From: Candidatus Chlorobium masyuteum
Lineage (GTDB): Bacteria > Bacteroidota > Chlorobiia > Chlorobiales > Chlorobiaceae
Direction: 5' to 3'
Assembly: GCF_011601315.1 (NCBI RefSeq)
Contig: NZ_JAAORA010000007.1
Span: 19,387 to 83,386 of the forward strand
DNA length: 64,000 nt
A model generated the notes under the pieces. The model searched no databases, was not told the DNA's origin, and saw only the letters and a list, made by a program, of their open reading frames with translations. Positions 52,265 through 63,300 of this stretch are shown piece by piece. Every line of letters starts with the position of its first letter. Within the stretch, counting starts at the first letter, position 1. A program made the position numbers and the translations under genes.

Positions 52265-53545
52265 TTACTTTCTGAGAATTACTTCACACTCGGGGTGGAG
52301 CTCTATGAAGCGTTCGAGTTCGTCACGGGGGATGTTGCCGGGCGAAAGCTCTATTTTTTCAAGGTTCTGAAGCTGCATCAGAGGGTCGATGGACGAGACG
52401 AGCGTGTTTGAGATGTCAAGCTCCTCAAGGTAGGTAAGCTCTTCAAGCGCTTCGATGGTCATGACATGGGTGTTTGCCAGGCTCAGTTCACGTAGACCGG
52501 CAAGTGAACGCAGCGGCTCGATATTTTCGATGGCTGTTTTGTTACAGCGGAGATATTCGAGGTTGCTGAGTCCGGAGAGTGGCGACAGGTCGGTAACGTA
52601 GGAGCTGTTGATGCCAAGTTCGATGAGATTTTCAAGATGTCTGAGCGGGGCAAGGGAGGAGATCCCGGTTTTGTAACAGCTCAGCTTTTCAAGCTTGAAA
52701 AGCTTTTTCAGAGGCGAAAGGTCATTGATCGGTGTTTCGGAACAGTAGAGCTCTTCAAGATTGGAGAGCTTGCTGACCGGTTCAAGTGTCGTGATCTGTG
52801 TGCTTGAAATCCAGAGCAGTTTGAGGCTTGTCAGGTTGCGCAGGGGATCAAGTGACGAGAAGTCGCAGTCGAAAGCATAGAGGCGCTGCAGTTTCTCAAG
52901 ATGAGCCAGCGGTTCAAGATCTGAAACAGGTGACTCATCGCAGCGGAGCTGCTGAAGTTTTTCAAGCATCCTGACAGGCAGGAGGTCGTGAATTCTCCGG
53001 TTGTCACAGCGAAGGTGTGTGGTTTCAAGAAAATCAAGCAGCTCCTGATCGGAAGGTTCTCGGACAACTTTCAGAGTGGTTTTGATGATCTCTTTCCACT
53101 CATCAGTCATGGTCTGCCACCACTTTTTACGAGCACTGCTCTCACGGAGCAGCTCTGCCCTTGAGATTGTGCGAAGGTATTCAATCTCATCAGACTGGCA
53201 ATACAGATGCCGTCCATTATCCTTTGGAGGCTGTTCAACCGGCGGACCAGCTGGATGGTTTGGACTGCAATTGAGTTTTTCGGTAAGGCAACGGGTATAC
53301 CATTCAGCCTTTTTCTCCTCTGTATGCTGACGGTGAAGTTCCTGTGATTGCTCGTCAAGTGAGGTGATATCTTCAAGTATGTCATTTCCGCATCGGGGAC
53401 ATACTGCACTTTGCACTGTGAGCGGATAACTGCAAACCGGGCACTGATTATAGGTGTTTTGCTCCAAAATTATACGGCATCTTGCGTTGATTAAGAGAAA
53501 GGGTGGAATATTATTAAATAATAAGAAAAAAAGCGTTACCGCCAT
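52265..53545 (-). CDS. Zinc-ribbon leucine-rich-repeat protein
   Basis: About 400-426 residues. Four Cys in CPVCSYPLTVQSAVCPRCGN form a zinc ribbon near the N-terminus. From ~175 to 410 there are about ten LRR units of 22-23 residues with consensus L-xx-L-xx-L-xx-L-xx-L, e.g. LSNLEELYCSETPINDLSPL and LTSLKLLWISSTQITTLEPV, the internalin-like spacing. No signal peptide precedes the ribbon except if the frame's first ATG at 53545 (MAVTLFFLLFNN) is used; an internal TTG just before LEQNTYNQCPVC is also possible. Function unknown; LRRs suggest a protein-binding role. Confidence 0.8.
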   Translation of the reverse strand: MAVTLFFLLFNNIPPFLLINARCRIILEQNTYNQCPVCSYPLTVQSAVCPRCGNDILEDITSLDEQSQELHRQHTEEKKAEWYTRCLTEKLNCSPNHPAGPPVEQPPKDNGRHLYCQSDEIEYLRTISRAELLRESSARKKWWQTMTDEWKEIIKTTLKVVREPSDQELLDFLETTHLRCDNRRIHDLLPVRMLEKLQQLRCDESPVSDLEPLAHLEKLQRLYAFDCDFSSLDPLRNLTSLKLLWISSTQITTLEPVSKLSNLEELYCSETPINDLSPLKKLFKLEKLSCYKTGISSLAPLRHLENLIELGINSSYVTDLSPLSGLSNLEYLRCNKTAIENIEPLRSLAGLRELSLANTHVMTIEALEELTYLEELDISNTLVSSIDPLMQLQNLEKIELSPGNIPRDELERFIELHPECEVILRK

Positions 53546-53739
53546 ACAGGATGAGAAAATTCATGCAGGTATTTTACGCTTTATTTCACCTTACCTTACC
53601 GGCCTGACGATGAATAAACTAATTGCCAGTAACCGGTGTTCTTTGTTTGTTAAAGCAAATCTGTTTATTGGCGAAAACTGGGCCGGTGTTCAGTGATGTA
53701 TAGTCCTCAATAAAGGATATCTACCGAGAGGAGCCTTTT

Positions 53740-56103
53740 ATGGATAACCCTGCGTTAACGCCGGGAAACGTTGCCGGAACGATACCGGACAAGCTGCTCA
53801 CGCTTTCGGGTGAGGAGTGGCTGTTGAGGCGAAAAGGGTTTCGGAAATCCGAAAAAAGTATCCAGGTCAACGAGACCCTTCTGACCATTGGAAACGGTTA
53901 TCTCAATATCAGGGGAAGTCTTGAGGAGCTTCCGCCGGGACACTCCGGCGGAATGTATCTGAATGGCATCTACGATAAATCGGAGGCCGATGTTGAAGAG
54001 CTGGTCAAATGTCCGATGTGGACCGATCTGTCAATATGGGTCGAGGGTCAGAAATTCTGTCTTTCAAGCTGCAAGGCTCTGCATCACGAGCAGATTCTTG
54101 ATTTGAAAAAAGGGACACTGCACCGCATTACCACCTTCAGGGATCCTGCCGGAAAGGTCATCACCCTCGAAACTGTTCGCCTTGTCTTTATGCATGACCT
54201 GCATCTGGGATATATGCAGGTCAAAATTACTCCCCGTAATTTTTCCGGACCGATCCGGGTGCTGACCGGCCTGAACGGAGATGTCTGCAACAGGGGTTTT
54301 TTCCCTCGCGAAATGCTCAAGCATCTTCAACTTGAAAGAATTGAGCGGGGCAGGGTTTTTATGTATCTGGAGATGAAAACCCGTGAGCGGGGTATACGGA
54401 TTTCGGAGGCGGCTTCATGGCGTCTGGTTTCGCCCTCTTTCCACTACCTGAAGTGGGAGCCGAGAATTTACGGAGAGAAGTTTACCAGCGAAATCACTAT
54501 CGAGGCAAAAAAAGGGGAGAGCTATATCTTTGAAAAGCTGGCGGTTGTTACCACGAGCAGGGAGATAAAGCCGGATGAGATGTTCAAAGGTTCGATCTGC
54601 AAGCTTAAAGCGTTTGTCCGCAGTGGTGCCGAGCGTGAAATAACGGCACATCTTACGGCATGGAGTGAGAAGTGGAAGCAGGCTGATATCGTTATCAGGG
54701 GTGACGATGAGGCTCAGCATGCATTGCGCTACAATATCTATCAACTGCTTATCAACGGCCCGGTTCGCCCGGCCGGTATCGGGGCAAAATTTCTCAGTTC
54801 CGAGGGCTATCTCGGACATGTTTTCTGGGATACCGAAATATTCATTCTTCCTTTTTTTATTTACAATTTCCCGGAAATTGCCCGGAACATGCTTCTCTAC
54901 CGCTACAATACACTTGGCGGAGCAAAGGAAAATGCCCGGAAAATGGGCTATAAAGGGGCTAAATATGCATGGGAGTCGGCAGTTACCGGAGAGGATGTTA
55001 CGCCGAGATTTGCCTCAAAGCTCGAGAAGACCATCAGGCTCATCTACACCGGTACCGAGGAGGATCATATTGTATCCGACGTCATATACGGCGTGGAAAA
55101 GTATTTCCGGGTCACCGGCGATGTAAGTTTTCTGATCGATTACGGGCTTGAAATGGTTTTTCTGACAGCCCGTTTCTGGGCTTCGCGTGTTGTGAAAATC
55201 GGTGAGCAGTATGAAATCCACTGTGTTATAGGCCCTGATGAGTTTCATGAGCATGTCAACAACAATGCCTATACCAATTTTATTGTCAAATGGCATCTGC
55301 GTCTTGCTGCGATGCTCTACAAGTATATGGTACGCAATGACGCAGGGATGCTCAGGAACATTTCGTCGAAGATAGAGCTGGCGGGTGAGGAGGTGGACTC
55401 CTGGATGGATATCAGCCGCAATCTCAAGCTCTCCTATAACGCTGAAACAAAGATCTATGAACAGTTTGATGGTTACTTTTCACTCAGGGATTATGTAATC
55501 ACCGCATTTGACCGCAAGGGTCATCCGGTGCTTCCCCGGGGCGTACATTACCGCAATATTCAGTCAACAAGACTTATCAAGCAGGCTGACGTCATGAGCA
55601 TGATGCTGCTCTTTCCTCATGCATTCAGCGATGAGGATAAAATGGCCAATTATGACTATTACGAGCGGCGTACCGTGCATAAATCCTCTCTGAGTCACTG
55701 TATTCATGCCATGATGGGTCTTACTACCGGCAGGCGAACACGCGCTTACAGCTATTTTATGAAGACCGCTCTCTTCGATCTTGAAAACCTCCATGAGAAC
55801 AGTGCGCTCGGCATTCATGCTGCTGCGGTTGGTGGTACCTGGCAGACGGCAATCTACGGGTTCGGAGGGTTTTCGATAAAGTCCGATCGCCTGGTGCTCA
55901 AACCGTGGCTTCCGAAAAAATGGGAAAGCCTTTCGTTTAATGTACGATGGGGAGAGCGGGCGGTTGACGTTACGGTTTATCATGACAGGGTAGAGGTCAT
56001 GATCCGTTCCGAAGAAGAGACGACAGTCCCTTTGAGCCTCTACAGGAAAACCTACAAAATAGAGGTTAACCGGTTGACCGTGCTCCCTTATTGCTCTTCC
56101 TGA
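53740..56103 (+). CDS. Glycoside hydrolase family 65 phosphorylase
   Basis: A 787-residue GH65 enzyme that phosphorolyses an alpha-linked disaccharide (maltose, trehalose or kojibiose type) to a sugar 1-phosphate. The catalytic Glu is in IGPDEFHEHVNNNAYTNFIV (~residues 495-514) and the phosphate-binding block is LIKQADVMSMMLLFP (~615). N-terminal super-sandwich domain begins around LLTIGNGYLNIRGSLEELPP. AGAGGAG stands eight bases before the start. Substrate cannot be decided; no neighbouring phosphoglucomutase or beta-phosphoglucomutase is in view. Confidence 0.88.
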   Translation: MDNPALTPGNVAGTIPDKLLTLSGEEWLLRRKGFRKSEKSIQVNETLLTIGNGYLNIRGSLEELPPGHSGGMYLNGIYDKSEADVEELVKCPMWTDLSIWVEGQKFCLSSCKALHHEQILDLKKGTLHRITTFRDPAGKVITLETVRLVFMHDLHLGYMQVKITPRNFSGPIRVLTGLNGDVCNRGFFPREMLKHLQLERIERGRVFMYLEMKTRERGIRISEAASWRLVSPSFHYLKWEPRIYGEKFTSEITIEAKKGESYIFEKLAVVTTSREIKPDEMFKGSICKLKAFVRSGAEREITAHLTAWSEKWKQADIVIRGDDEAQHALRYNIYQLLINGPVRPAGIGAKFLSSEGYLGHVFWDTEIFILPFFIYNFPEIARNMLLYRYNTLGGAKENARKMGYKGAKYAWESAVTGEDVTPRFASKLEKTIRLIYTGTEEDHIVSDVIYGVEKYFRVTGDVSFLIDYGLEMVFLTARFWASRVVKIGEQYEIHCVIGPDEFHEHVNNNAYTNFIVKWHLRLAAMLYKYMVRNDAGMLRNISSKIELAGEEVDSWMDISRNLKLSYNAETKIYEQFDGYFSLRDYVITAFDRKGHPVLPRGVHYRNIQSTRLIKQADVMSMMLLFPHAFSDEDKMANYDYYERRTVHKSSLSHCIHAMMGLTTGRRTRAYSYFMKTALFDLENLHENSALGIHAAAVGGTWQTAIYGFGGFSIKSDRLVLKPWLPKKWESLSFNVRWGERAVDVTVYHDRVEVMIRSEEETTVPLSLYRKTYKIEVNRLTVLPYCSS

Positions 56104-56281
56104 AAGAGCGGTGGATCACGCTGAATCGTTTATACCCGTCGACTCTCTGCAGGATGAAGGAGAGAGCGGCTGAGATACCGAAAAAATTGCTATTTTCATC
56201 TTCACAAGCTCCCCGGCAGGCGGAGCTCTCTGTCCGCTCTTTTCCCTGGCTATCAATCAAACCCTGAAGGTTTTTATCGTT

Positions 56282-59200
56282 ATGGATTTTGTTCATTTGC
56301 ATGCTCATACGCACTATTCAATGCAGAGCAGTCCGATTTTTCCGGGTGAACTTTTTTCCGCAGCGTCAGGGTTCGGTATGAAGAGTGTCGCGGTTACTGA
56401 TTATTGCGCTATTTTCAATATGCCGGAGCTTTTCTATGAAGCAAAAAATGCCGGTATCAAGCTTATTATCGGCAGTGAACTCCTCCTGCTTGAATCCGAT
56501 ACACACCAGCACAGCCGCACCCCCACGTCACCCTCCCTTGTGCTTCTTGTCCAGAACGATACCGGCTATCGCAATCTCTGTATTCTGCTCTCACGGGCGG
56601 CAAAAGACGGCTTTGTCAACGGTATGCCGCATATTGAGAGCCGTCTGCTTGAACAGTATCATGACGGGCTGGTCTGTTTATCCGCTTACAGTTCGGGACG
56701 TATAGGTCGAGCTCTGCTGGCCGGTGCGATTGATGAAGCGGAAACATTTGCAGCCTACTACCAGGAGATTTTCGGTGATAACTTCTATCTCGAATTGCAG
56801 CAACACCAGGCACCGTTTGATGAAAAGCTCAACCGGGACACCATAGCGCTTGCTGAAAAATTATCGATTGAACTTGTTGCCACCAACAATGTTCACTATC
56901 TCGAAAGAAAGGATGCCGGCTGTTACCGGGCGATGGTTGCCAACCGAACCAAGGAGAAGCTCTCCAGTCAGAACCTCCAGGCACTGGCCGGTTCTGATCA
57001 CTATCTGAAGTCATCAGATGAGATGAGCCGTCTTTTCAGTGATGAGCATCGTGAGCTAAGCAACTCACTGCTGATTGCAGAAAAGTGTACCTACACCTTC
57101 TGCCAGAAAGAGCCGGTGCTGCCGCATTTTCCTTTGCCGGAGGGGTTTCATGACGAGTTTGCCTATCTCAGCCATCTGACATGGGAGGGTGCAAAGGAGA
57201 AATATGCTGATTCGGAAGCCGAAGGTATTTCAAAGGAGGAGGTGAAGTCGCGCATAGAGCTTGAACTTGGCGTGATTGAGAAAATGGGGTTCAGCTCCTA
57301 CTTTCTCATAGTCAGTGACCTGATTGCAGCTTCCCGTACCCTCGGCTATTCGGTAGGGCCAGGACGCGGATCAGCTGCAGGAAGTATTGTGGCTTACCTT
57401 ACCGGTATTACAAGGATTGATCCTCTTCGGTACAAGCTGCTTTTTGAGCGGTTTCTGAATCCTGAACGCTCGTCGATGCCCGATATCGATATTGACTTTA
57501 CTCCGGTGGGCAAGCAGAAGGTTCTTGAATACACCGTTGAAAAATATGGTACCGAGAGTGTTGCCAAAGTGATTGCGATCGGGACGCTCGGAGCCAAAGC
57601 GGCGATACGTGATGCAGGCAGGGTGCTGGAGGTTCCGCTTCCACTGGTAGACAAGCTGGCGAAACTTGTTCCGACCAAGCCGGGCATTACGCTTGAAAAG
57701 GCGTTGCATGAAAGCAATGAGCTGAAGCAGTTTTCTGAAAGTTCACCCGAAATCCGGGAGCTTGTACGCTATGCCCGTGCTCTTGAGGGCAGAGCCCGCA
57801 ACGTCTCCATGCATGCCGGGGCGGTTGTTATTACTTCCGGTCCTCTCGAAGAGCAGGTTCCTCTCTATGTTTCCAACAAGATCGAAACCGAGGTTCGCAA
57901 ATTCGCTGATGAGATTGATCTTGACGAACCCGCTCCTGGCAGCATGAAGGGTTCCGACGGTGTTGACGAAAAGCAGCTCGTTACGCAGTTCGACAAGAAC
58001 TGGATCGAAACGGCTGGACTGCTCAAGATTGACTATCTCGGCCTCGAAACCCTTGCCGTTATTGATGAAACGCTTCGCATGATCAAGCGGCGTTACGATC
58101 TTGATATTGAGCTTGAGAAAGTTCCCATGAACGATCGCAAGACGTTCAAGATTTTCCAGGAAGGGAAGATGGCCGGCATTTTCCAGTTTGAGTCATCGGG
58201 AATGCAGAGCTATATGACCCGACTGCAGCCAACCCAGATCGGTGATATCATAGCCATGAGTGCCCTCTACCGGCCGGGTGCACTTAACGCACGGATCGAT
58301 GAGAAGCGTAATGCTGTCGATCTTTTTGTTGACCGCAAGCATGGGCGCGAAGCGATTGACTACATGCACCCGATGCTTGAAGAGATTCTCAAGGAGACCT
58401 ATGGTGTTATTGTTTACCAGGAGCAGGTGATGCAGATCTCCCAGGTGATGGGAGGATTCTCTCTGGCCAAGGCGGATAATCTCCGCAAGGCTATGGGGAA
58501 AAAGATGCCCGAGATCATGGAGAAGTACAAGGCGGATTTTGTTCAGGGAGCGATTGCGCAAGGTGTGCATGATACCCTGGCCACAAGGGTGTTCGAGCTG
58601 ATGGCCGAGTTTGCCGGATACGGATTCAATAAAAGTCACTCTGCGGCTTACGGGGTTCTGGCATACTGGACCGGGTACTTGAAAGCTCACTACACCATTG
58701 AGTTTATGACCGCAGTGCTGAACAGCGAAATTGGCGATACCGAGCGGATGAAACACCTGACCGATGAGGCCAAGAGTTTTGGTATTTCGACCCTGCCGCC
58801 TTCGATCAATAAAAGTGATGCCCTGTTTTCTGTTGAAGATTCCGACGATGGCCGCTCATGCTCCATTCGAGTAGGGCTGAGTGCCATCAAACAGGTCGGC
58901 GGTGCCGCTCGGGCGGTTGTTACCTCAAAGCTTCGCCGGAAGCGGGACTTTCAGAACCTCTTTGACCTGGCAGCCTCGGTCGATCTTCGGGTCATGAACC
59001 GCAAGGCTCTTGAGTGCCTTATCCTTGCCGGTGCCTTTGATGAGATTGACCAGCATCGGGCACGGTTGATTGCCAATGTTGACAAGGCTATCAAGTTCGG
59101 CCAGATGCAGAACCGTTCGGTAACGCTTGGCCAGTGCGGCTTTTTTACCGCTGAAGAGGGTGCTCTGCTTGAAGAGGAGCACTATCCTGATATGGATCAG

Positions 59201-59857
59201 GCCGAACCGATGGCGGAAGCAGAAAAACTGCTGCATGAAAAGAAACTTGTGGGATTTTATCTGAGCCATCATCCCCTTTCACCCTACCGTCGCGACTGGC
59301 AGGCTTTTACGACGCTTCAGCTCAATGCAAAGGAGATTATTGCGGCAAAGCAGTACAAGGTTATCGGTGTCATTGTATCGGTAAAGCCCTATCAGGACAG
59401 GAAAGGCAAACAGATGCTGTTCGGCACCATTGAGGACTTTACCGGAAAGGCGGATTTTACCGTTTTTGCCAGCGTTTTTGAGCAGTACGGGCATCTGATA
59501 AAACCCGAAGAGGTGCTGATGCTGATTGCCGAAGGAGAGGTGAGCGGCGGTATGCTCAAACTGCTTGTCAGGGAGATTGTGCCGATTAAAAAGGTGAGAA
59601 ACTCCCTTGTTAAAAAAATTGTTCTGAAAATTGATGCCGATGACCAGCTTCAGCTTGAACGTCTTGCGGGAGTAAAAAAAGTATTTGAAGCACATAAAGG
59701 GGGCACTCCGGTTGAATTCGAAGTGAATGCGCAGTCGGGAGATAATATTGAGATGATAACGGTTTTTGCCCGCAATACCCCTGTCGAGGCCTCCGAGAGC
59801 GCTATTGAACAGCTTGAGAAGATACTTGGACCTGATAATGTCAGGATTTCGGGGTAG
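56282..59857 (+). CDS. dnaE: DNA polymerase III alpha subunit
   Basis: A 1191-residue replicative polymerase of the DnaE1 type. The N-terminal PHP domain begins FVHLHAHTHYSMQSSPIFPG. The polymerase core has GPGRGSAAGSIVAYLTGITR (~360), PDIDIDFTPVGKQKV (~400) with two catalytic Asp, a third acidic residue later and GYGFNKSHSAAYGVLAYWTG (~780). The C-terminal part holds a helix-hairpin-helix and an OB fold (YKVIGVIVSVKPYQDRKGKQ). Length is standard (about 1160-1190). No ribosome-binding site is prominent. Confidence 0.96.
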   Translation: MDFVHLHAHTHYSMQSSPIFPGELFSAASGFGMKSVAVTDYCAIFNMPELFYEAKNAGIKLIIGSELLLLESDTHQHSRTPTSPSLVLLVQNDTGYRNLCILLSRAAKDGFVNGMPHIESRLLEQYHDGLVCLSAYSSGRIGRALLAGAIDEAETFAAYYQEIFGDNFYLELQQHQAPFDEKLNRDTIALAEKLSIELVATNNVHYLERKDAGCYRAMVANRTKEKLSSQNLQALAGSDHYLKSSDEMSRLFSDEHRELSNSLLIAEKCTYTFCQKEPVLPHFPLPEGFHDEFAYLSHLTWEGAKEKYADSEAEGISKEEVKSRIELELGVIEKMGFSSYFLIVSDLIAASRTLGYSVGPGRGSAAGSIVAYLTGITRIDPLRYKLLFERFLNPERSSMPDIDIDFTPVGKQKVLEYTVEKYGTESVAKVIAIGTLGAKAAIRDAGRVLEVPLPLVDKLAKLVPTKPGITLEKALHESNELKQFSESSPEIRELVRYARALEGRARNVSMHAGAVVITSGPLEEQVPLYVSNKIETEVRKFADEIDLDEPAPGSMKGSDGVDEKQLVTQFDKNWIETAGLLKIDYLGLETLAVIDETLRMIKRRYDLDIELEKVPMNDRKTFKIFQEGKMAGIFQFESSGMQSYMTRLQPTQIGDIIAMSALYRPGALNARIDEKRNAVDLFVDRKHGREAIDYMHPMLEEILKETYGVIVYQEQVMQISQVMGGFSLAKADNLRKAMGKKMPEIMEKYKADFVQGAIAQGVHDTLATRVFELMAEFAGYGFNKSHSAAYGVLAYWTGYLKAHYTIEFMTAVLNSEIGDTERMKHLTDEAKSFGISTLPPSINKSDALFSVEDSDDGRSCSIRVGLSAIKQVGGAARAVVTSKLRRKRDFQNLFDLAASVDLRVMNRKALECLILAGAFDEIDQHRARLIANVDKAIKFGQMQNRSVTLGQCGFFTAEEGALLEEEHYPDMDQAEPMAEAEKLLHEKKLVGFYLSHHPLSPYRRDWQAFTTLQLNAKEIIAAKQYKVIGVIVSVKPYQDRKGKQMLFGTIEDFTGKADFTVFASVFEQYGHLIKPEEVLMLIAEGEVSGGMLKLLVREIVPIKKVRNSLVKKIVLKIDADDQLQLERLAGVKKVFEAHKGGTPVEFEVNAQSGDNIEMITVFARNTPVEASESAIEQLEKILGPDNVRISG

Positions 59858-59950
59858 AGAAATTTGTTTTTTTTATTACTTTCATCACTTATCGGCTCTC
59901 TTGCAGAAACGTTTCAAGTATTACTAATTCAAACCGGTACATAAAACAAA

Positions 59951-60280
59951 ATGAGCGGAAAATATCTTGTAGCAACAGACCAGAATTTCCAGGCCGAGAT
60001 TCTTGATTCATCGAAAGTGGCTCTTGTTGATTTCTGGGCTGCATGGTGCGGACCATGCATGATGCTTGGCCCGGTTATTGAAGAACTTGCCGGTGATTAT
60101 GAGGGAAAGGCGGTTATTGCAAAACTCAATGTTGATGAGAACCCTGCCACCGCTGCCAAATATGGCATCAGAAGCATCCCGAGCCTTTTGATCTTCAAGA
60201 ACGGTCAGGTTGTTGACCAGTTGCTTGGAGCAGTACCGAAAAACCAGATTGCCAAAAAAATAGACGATCAGCTCGTCTGA
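59951..60280 (+). CDS. trxA: Thioredoxin
   Basis: A 109-residue thiol-disulfide oxidoreductase with the redox centre WAAWCGPCMMLGPV (Cys-Gly-Pro-Cys) near residue 33, buried Asp in ALVDFWAAW, and the cis-Pro in GIRSIPSLLIFKNGQ. It reduces disulfides in cytoplasmic proteins. It stands 93 bases after dnaE and is followed by a terminator. Confidence 0.95.
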   Translation: MSGKYLVATDQNFQAEILDSSKVALVDFWAAWCGPCMMLGPVIEELAGDYEGKAVIAKLNVDENPATAAKYGIRSIPSLLIFKNGQVVDQLLGAVPKNQIAKKIDDQLV

Positions 60281-60306
60281 TTTCCTCTGAAGTTCAAGGG
60301 AACAGG

Positions 60307-60342
60307 AAAGCCTCTCTCTCTAACGGGACAGAGGCTTTTTTT
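60307..60342. terminator. Terminator between trxA and the TPR protein gene
   Basis: AAAGCCTCT (60307-60315) and AGAGGCTTT (60330-60338) form a 9-bp stem followed by TTTT; the convergent TPR gene ends a few bases later. Confidence 0.85.
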
Positions 60343-60348
60343 ATGCAA

Positions 60349-63300
60349 TTATTTCCCGTATTCCGTGACCAGATCAAGCGTGACGTTTTCGAGCAGGCTT
60401 TTCCAGTCGCCAAAGCGTTGTTGGCGGTAGAGTCTGGCTGAATTGTACCACGGAGAGTCCGCTCTGTCAAGCAGCCATCGCCAGTTCGGTGTATAGGGCA
60501 GGAGTATCCAGACTGCTTTGTCCAATGCGCCGGCTATATGGGCGACACTGGTGTCGATGGTGATGACGATATCCATAAGTTCAGAGAGTGCAGCCGTATC
60601 GCTGAAATCCTTCAACTCATCGCCAAGGTGCACGATATCGGTGCAGGAGTTGAGCGCATCCCTGTCACTCTCCTCTATCTCCTTTTGCAGGCTGACATAC
60701 TGAAAGCCTCCAGGGAGCTGCTCAATCAGCAGGGAGAGCGCAATATTGCGGTTGTGGTCAGGCTTCACCGCAGTGCTCCATACCAGGCCGACACGGGGAG
60801 CGCTCTTCTCTCCGAGCCGCTCTCTCCAGTAATTGAGTTTAAGCGGATCATTTTTGATGTAGCCGCCGGCATCGGGAATGGTGTCCAACGTTGTTTTGAA
60901 GGCCAGCGGCAAGCTGAGCAGGGGAGTGTGATAATCAAACCGGGGCAACAAATCACCCTGTTGCACGGCCTGCGTAACACCCTCCAGATGGTTGAGTAAC
61001 CTGTAGAGCGGTTGAGGCAGTTCCAGAATTACACGGGCCCCCGATTCAGCCACCAGGCGGGTGTAACGGGCGAACTGAATGGTATCGCCCAATCCCTGTT
61101 CGCTGTGCAAAAGAATGGTTTTTCCTGCAAGAGAGTCCTTTCCAAGCCAGAGTGGCCGGTCAAAGTCGCGTTTCGGGGAGCTGAATCTACTATACCGCCA
61201 GCGCCACTCATAGAGCTCCCAGCCGGATTGGAAGTTGCCCTTGAGGAGCAGGGCGAATGCCTTGTTCAGCCATGCGTCGGCAAAGTCAGCTCTCAATGCA
61301 ATCGCCAGCTCAAAACTGATGAGCGCTTCGTCGAACCGGTTGAGCTGCTGGAGGGCAAGGCCTCGATTCGAGAGCGCTTCAGCATAGTCCGCTTTAAGGG
61401 CTATTGCCCAGTCATAACTGTCGAGAGCCTCCTCGAACCGGTTGAGCTCCTGCAGGGTATTGCCACGATTGGAGAGTGCTTCGGGAAAATACGGTTTGAG
61501 GGTTATGGCTTTGTCAAAGCTTGCAAGAGCATCCGCAAACTTTTTCAGTTCATGGAGAGCCAGACCTCGATTCGAGTAGGCTTCGGAGTACTCCGGTTTA
61601 CGTGCAATGGCACGGTTATAGCTCTCTACAGCCGCATCCAGCAGCCCGAGTTCTTTAAGCGCTATGCCGCGATTACTGTAAAAGGTTGCGTTATGCGGAG
61701 AGAGCACAATAGCCCTGCCAATCAGATCCGCAGCTCTCTGATGCTCTCTTGACTGGAGCGCTGCTACCCCGGATAAGTGAAGTGCATCAACGTGTTTTGG
61801 TGAAACTGCCAGAATCTGCTCGTAAAGCACCATTGCCTGTGCGACCTTGCCTTGCTGATGCAGCGTTAACGCCTGCCGGAATGTTAGATCAAGTTGTGCA
61901 TCCGTGAGGTCGTTTGAGGGGCGCGATGAAGCAAGCCGGGTAGAAGCGGTGATCAGATCTGCGTTGAGCTGTTGCAATACCCCCTCCCAATCTCCTGTGC
62001 TATCCTGTCTGTAGAGCGTTGCGGAATCATACCATGGAGAGTCCGGTCGATCAAGTAACCAGCGCCAGTCAGGAGCGAATGGCAGAACTATCCAGACCGT
62101 TTTGCCCAAAGCACCGGCCAGATGCGCCACACAGGTGTCAATACTGATGATGATATCCATCAGCTCGCAGAGGGCCGCTGTATCGCTGAAATCAACCAGA
62201 TCGTCGCCAAAATGCACTATCTCCGGATGAGCAAGCAGTGTTTCCCTGTCAGGCTCTCTGAGCTCTTTTTGGAGACTTACATAGTGAAACCCTGATGGGA
62301 GACACTGCAATAGTGATGAGAGGGGAATGCTCCGGTTTTGGTAAGGTTCAGTGTTTCCACTCCAAACCAGACCGATACAGGGTTTGGTTTGGTTCCCTAA
62401 CCTGAGATTCCAGTGCGCTACCTTGCCGGGATCGCTTTTCAGGTAGTGTTGCGGGGAAGGAATGGTCTCTAACTCGGTACTGAATGCCAGAGGCAAGCTC
62501 GGCAACGGACAGTGAAAGTCGAAATGTGGTAATGGAGATCCGGGTATGCCGGTTTCGGAGACCCCGTCAATCTCCCTGATTAAACCGATGAGCGACAGAG
62601 GAACATCCATGATGACCCGTGCCCCGAGATCAGCAACGGATTTGGCGTACCGGGAGAACTGGATGGTATCGCCCAATCCCTGTTCACTGTGGAGCAGTAT
62701 GGTTTTTCCTTTCAGAGACTCTTTTCCAAGCCAAAGTGGTTGCGAAAAGTGGCGATTCGGGGATGGATACTTCTCGTTTTTCCAGCGATACTCAAAAAGC
62801 TCGAAACCCTCTTTGAAGTTGCCCTTGAGGAGCAGGGTTATTGCTTTGTTAACCCGGGGAGCAACAAGGTCAGGCTGGAGTCTGATCGCAGAGTCAAAGC
62901 TTGTTAGCGCAGCATCCAGCTCTTTTCGATCTTTCAGTACAAGCCCCCGGTTAGCGTAAGCTTCAGCATAATCCGGTTTGAGCGCAATGGCCTGATCAAA
63001 GCACGAAAGAGCATCTCCAGACTGATTGAGGTGATGGAGTATATTTCCTTTATAGTAGTAGGCTTTGGCAATGTCATATTTGAGATCAAGAGCTTTATCA
63101 AAACTTGCAAGAGCGGTCTTGAACTCTCCCTGATCATAGAGCACCATGCCCTGATTTGCGTACGCATCGGCAAAGTCCGGCTTGAGCGCAATGGCCTGGT
63201 CAAAGCTTGCAAGCGCTGCATCCAGCTGCCTGAGTTCATAGAGTGCGTTTCCTCTGTTGTTGTAGAAGGCGGAATGGCGGGGATAGATCTCTATGGCTTT

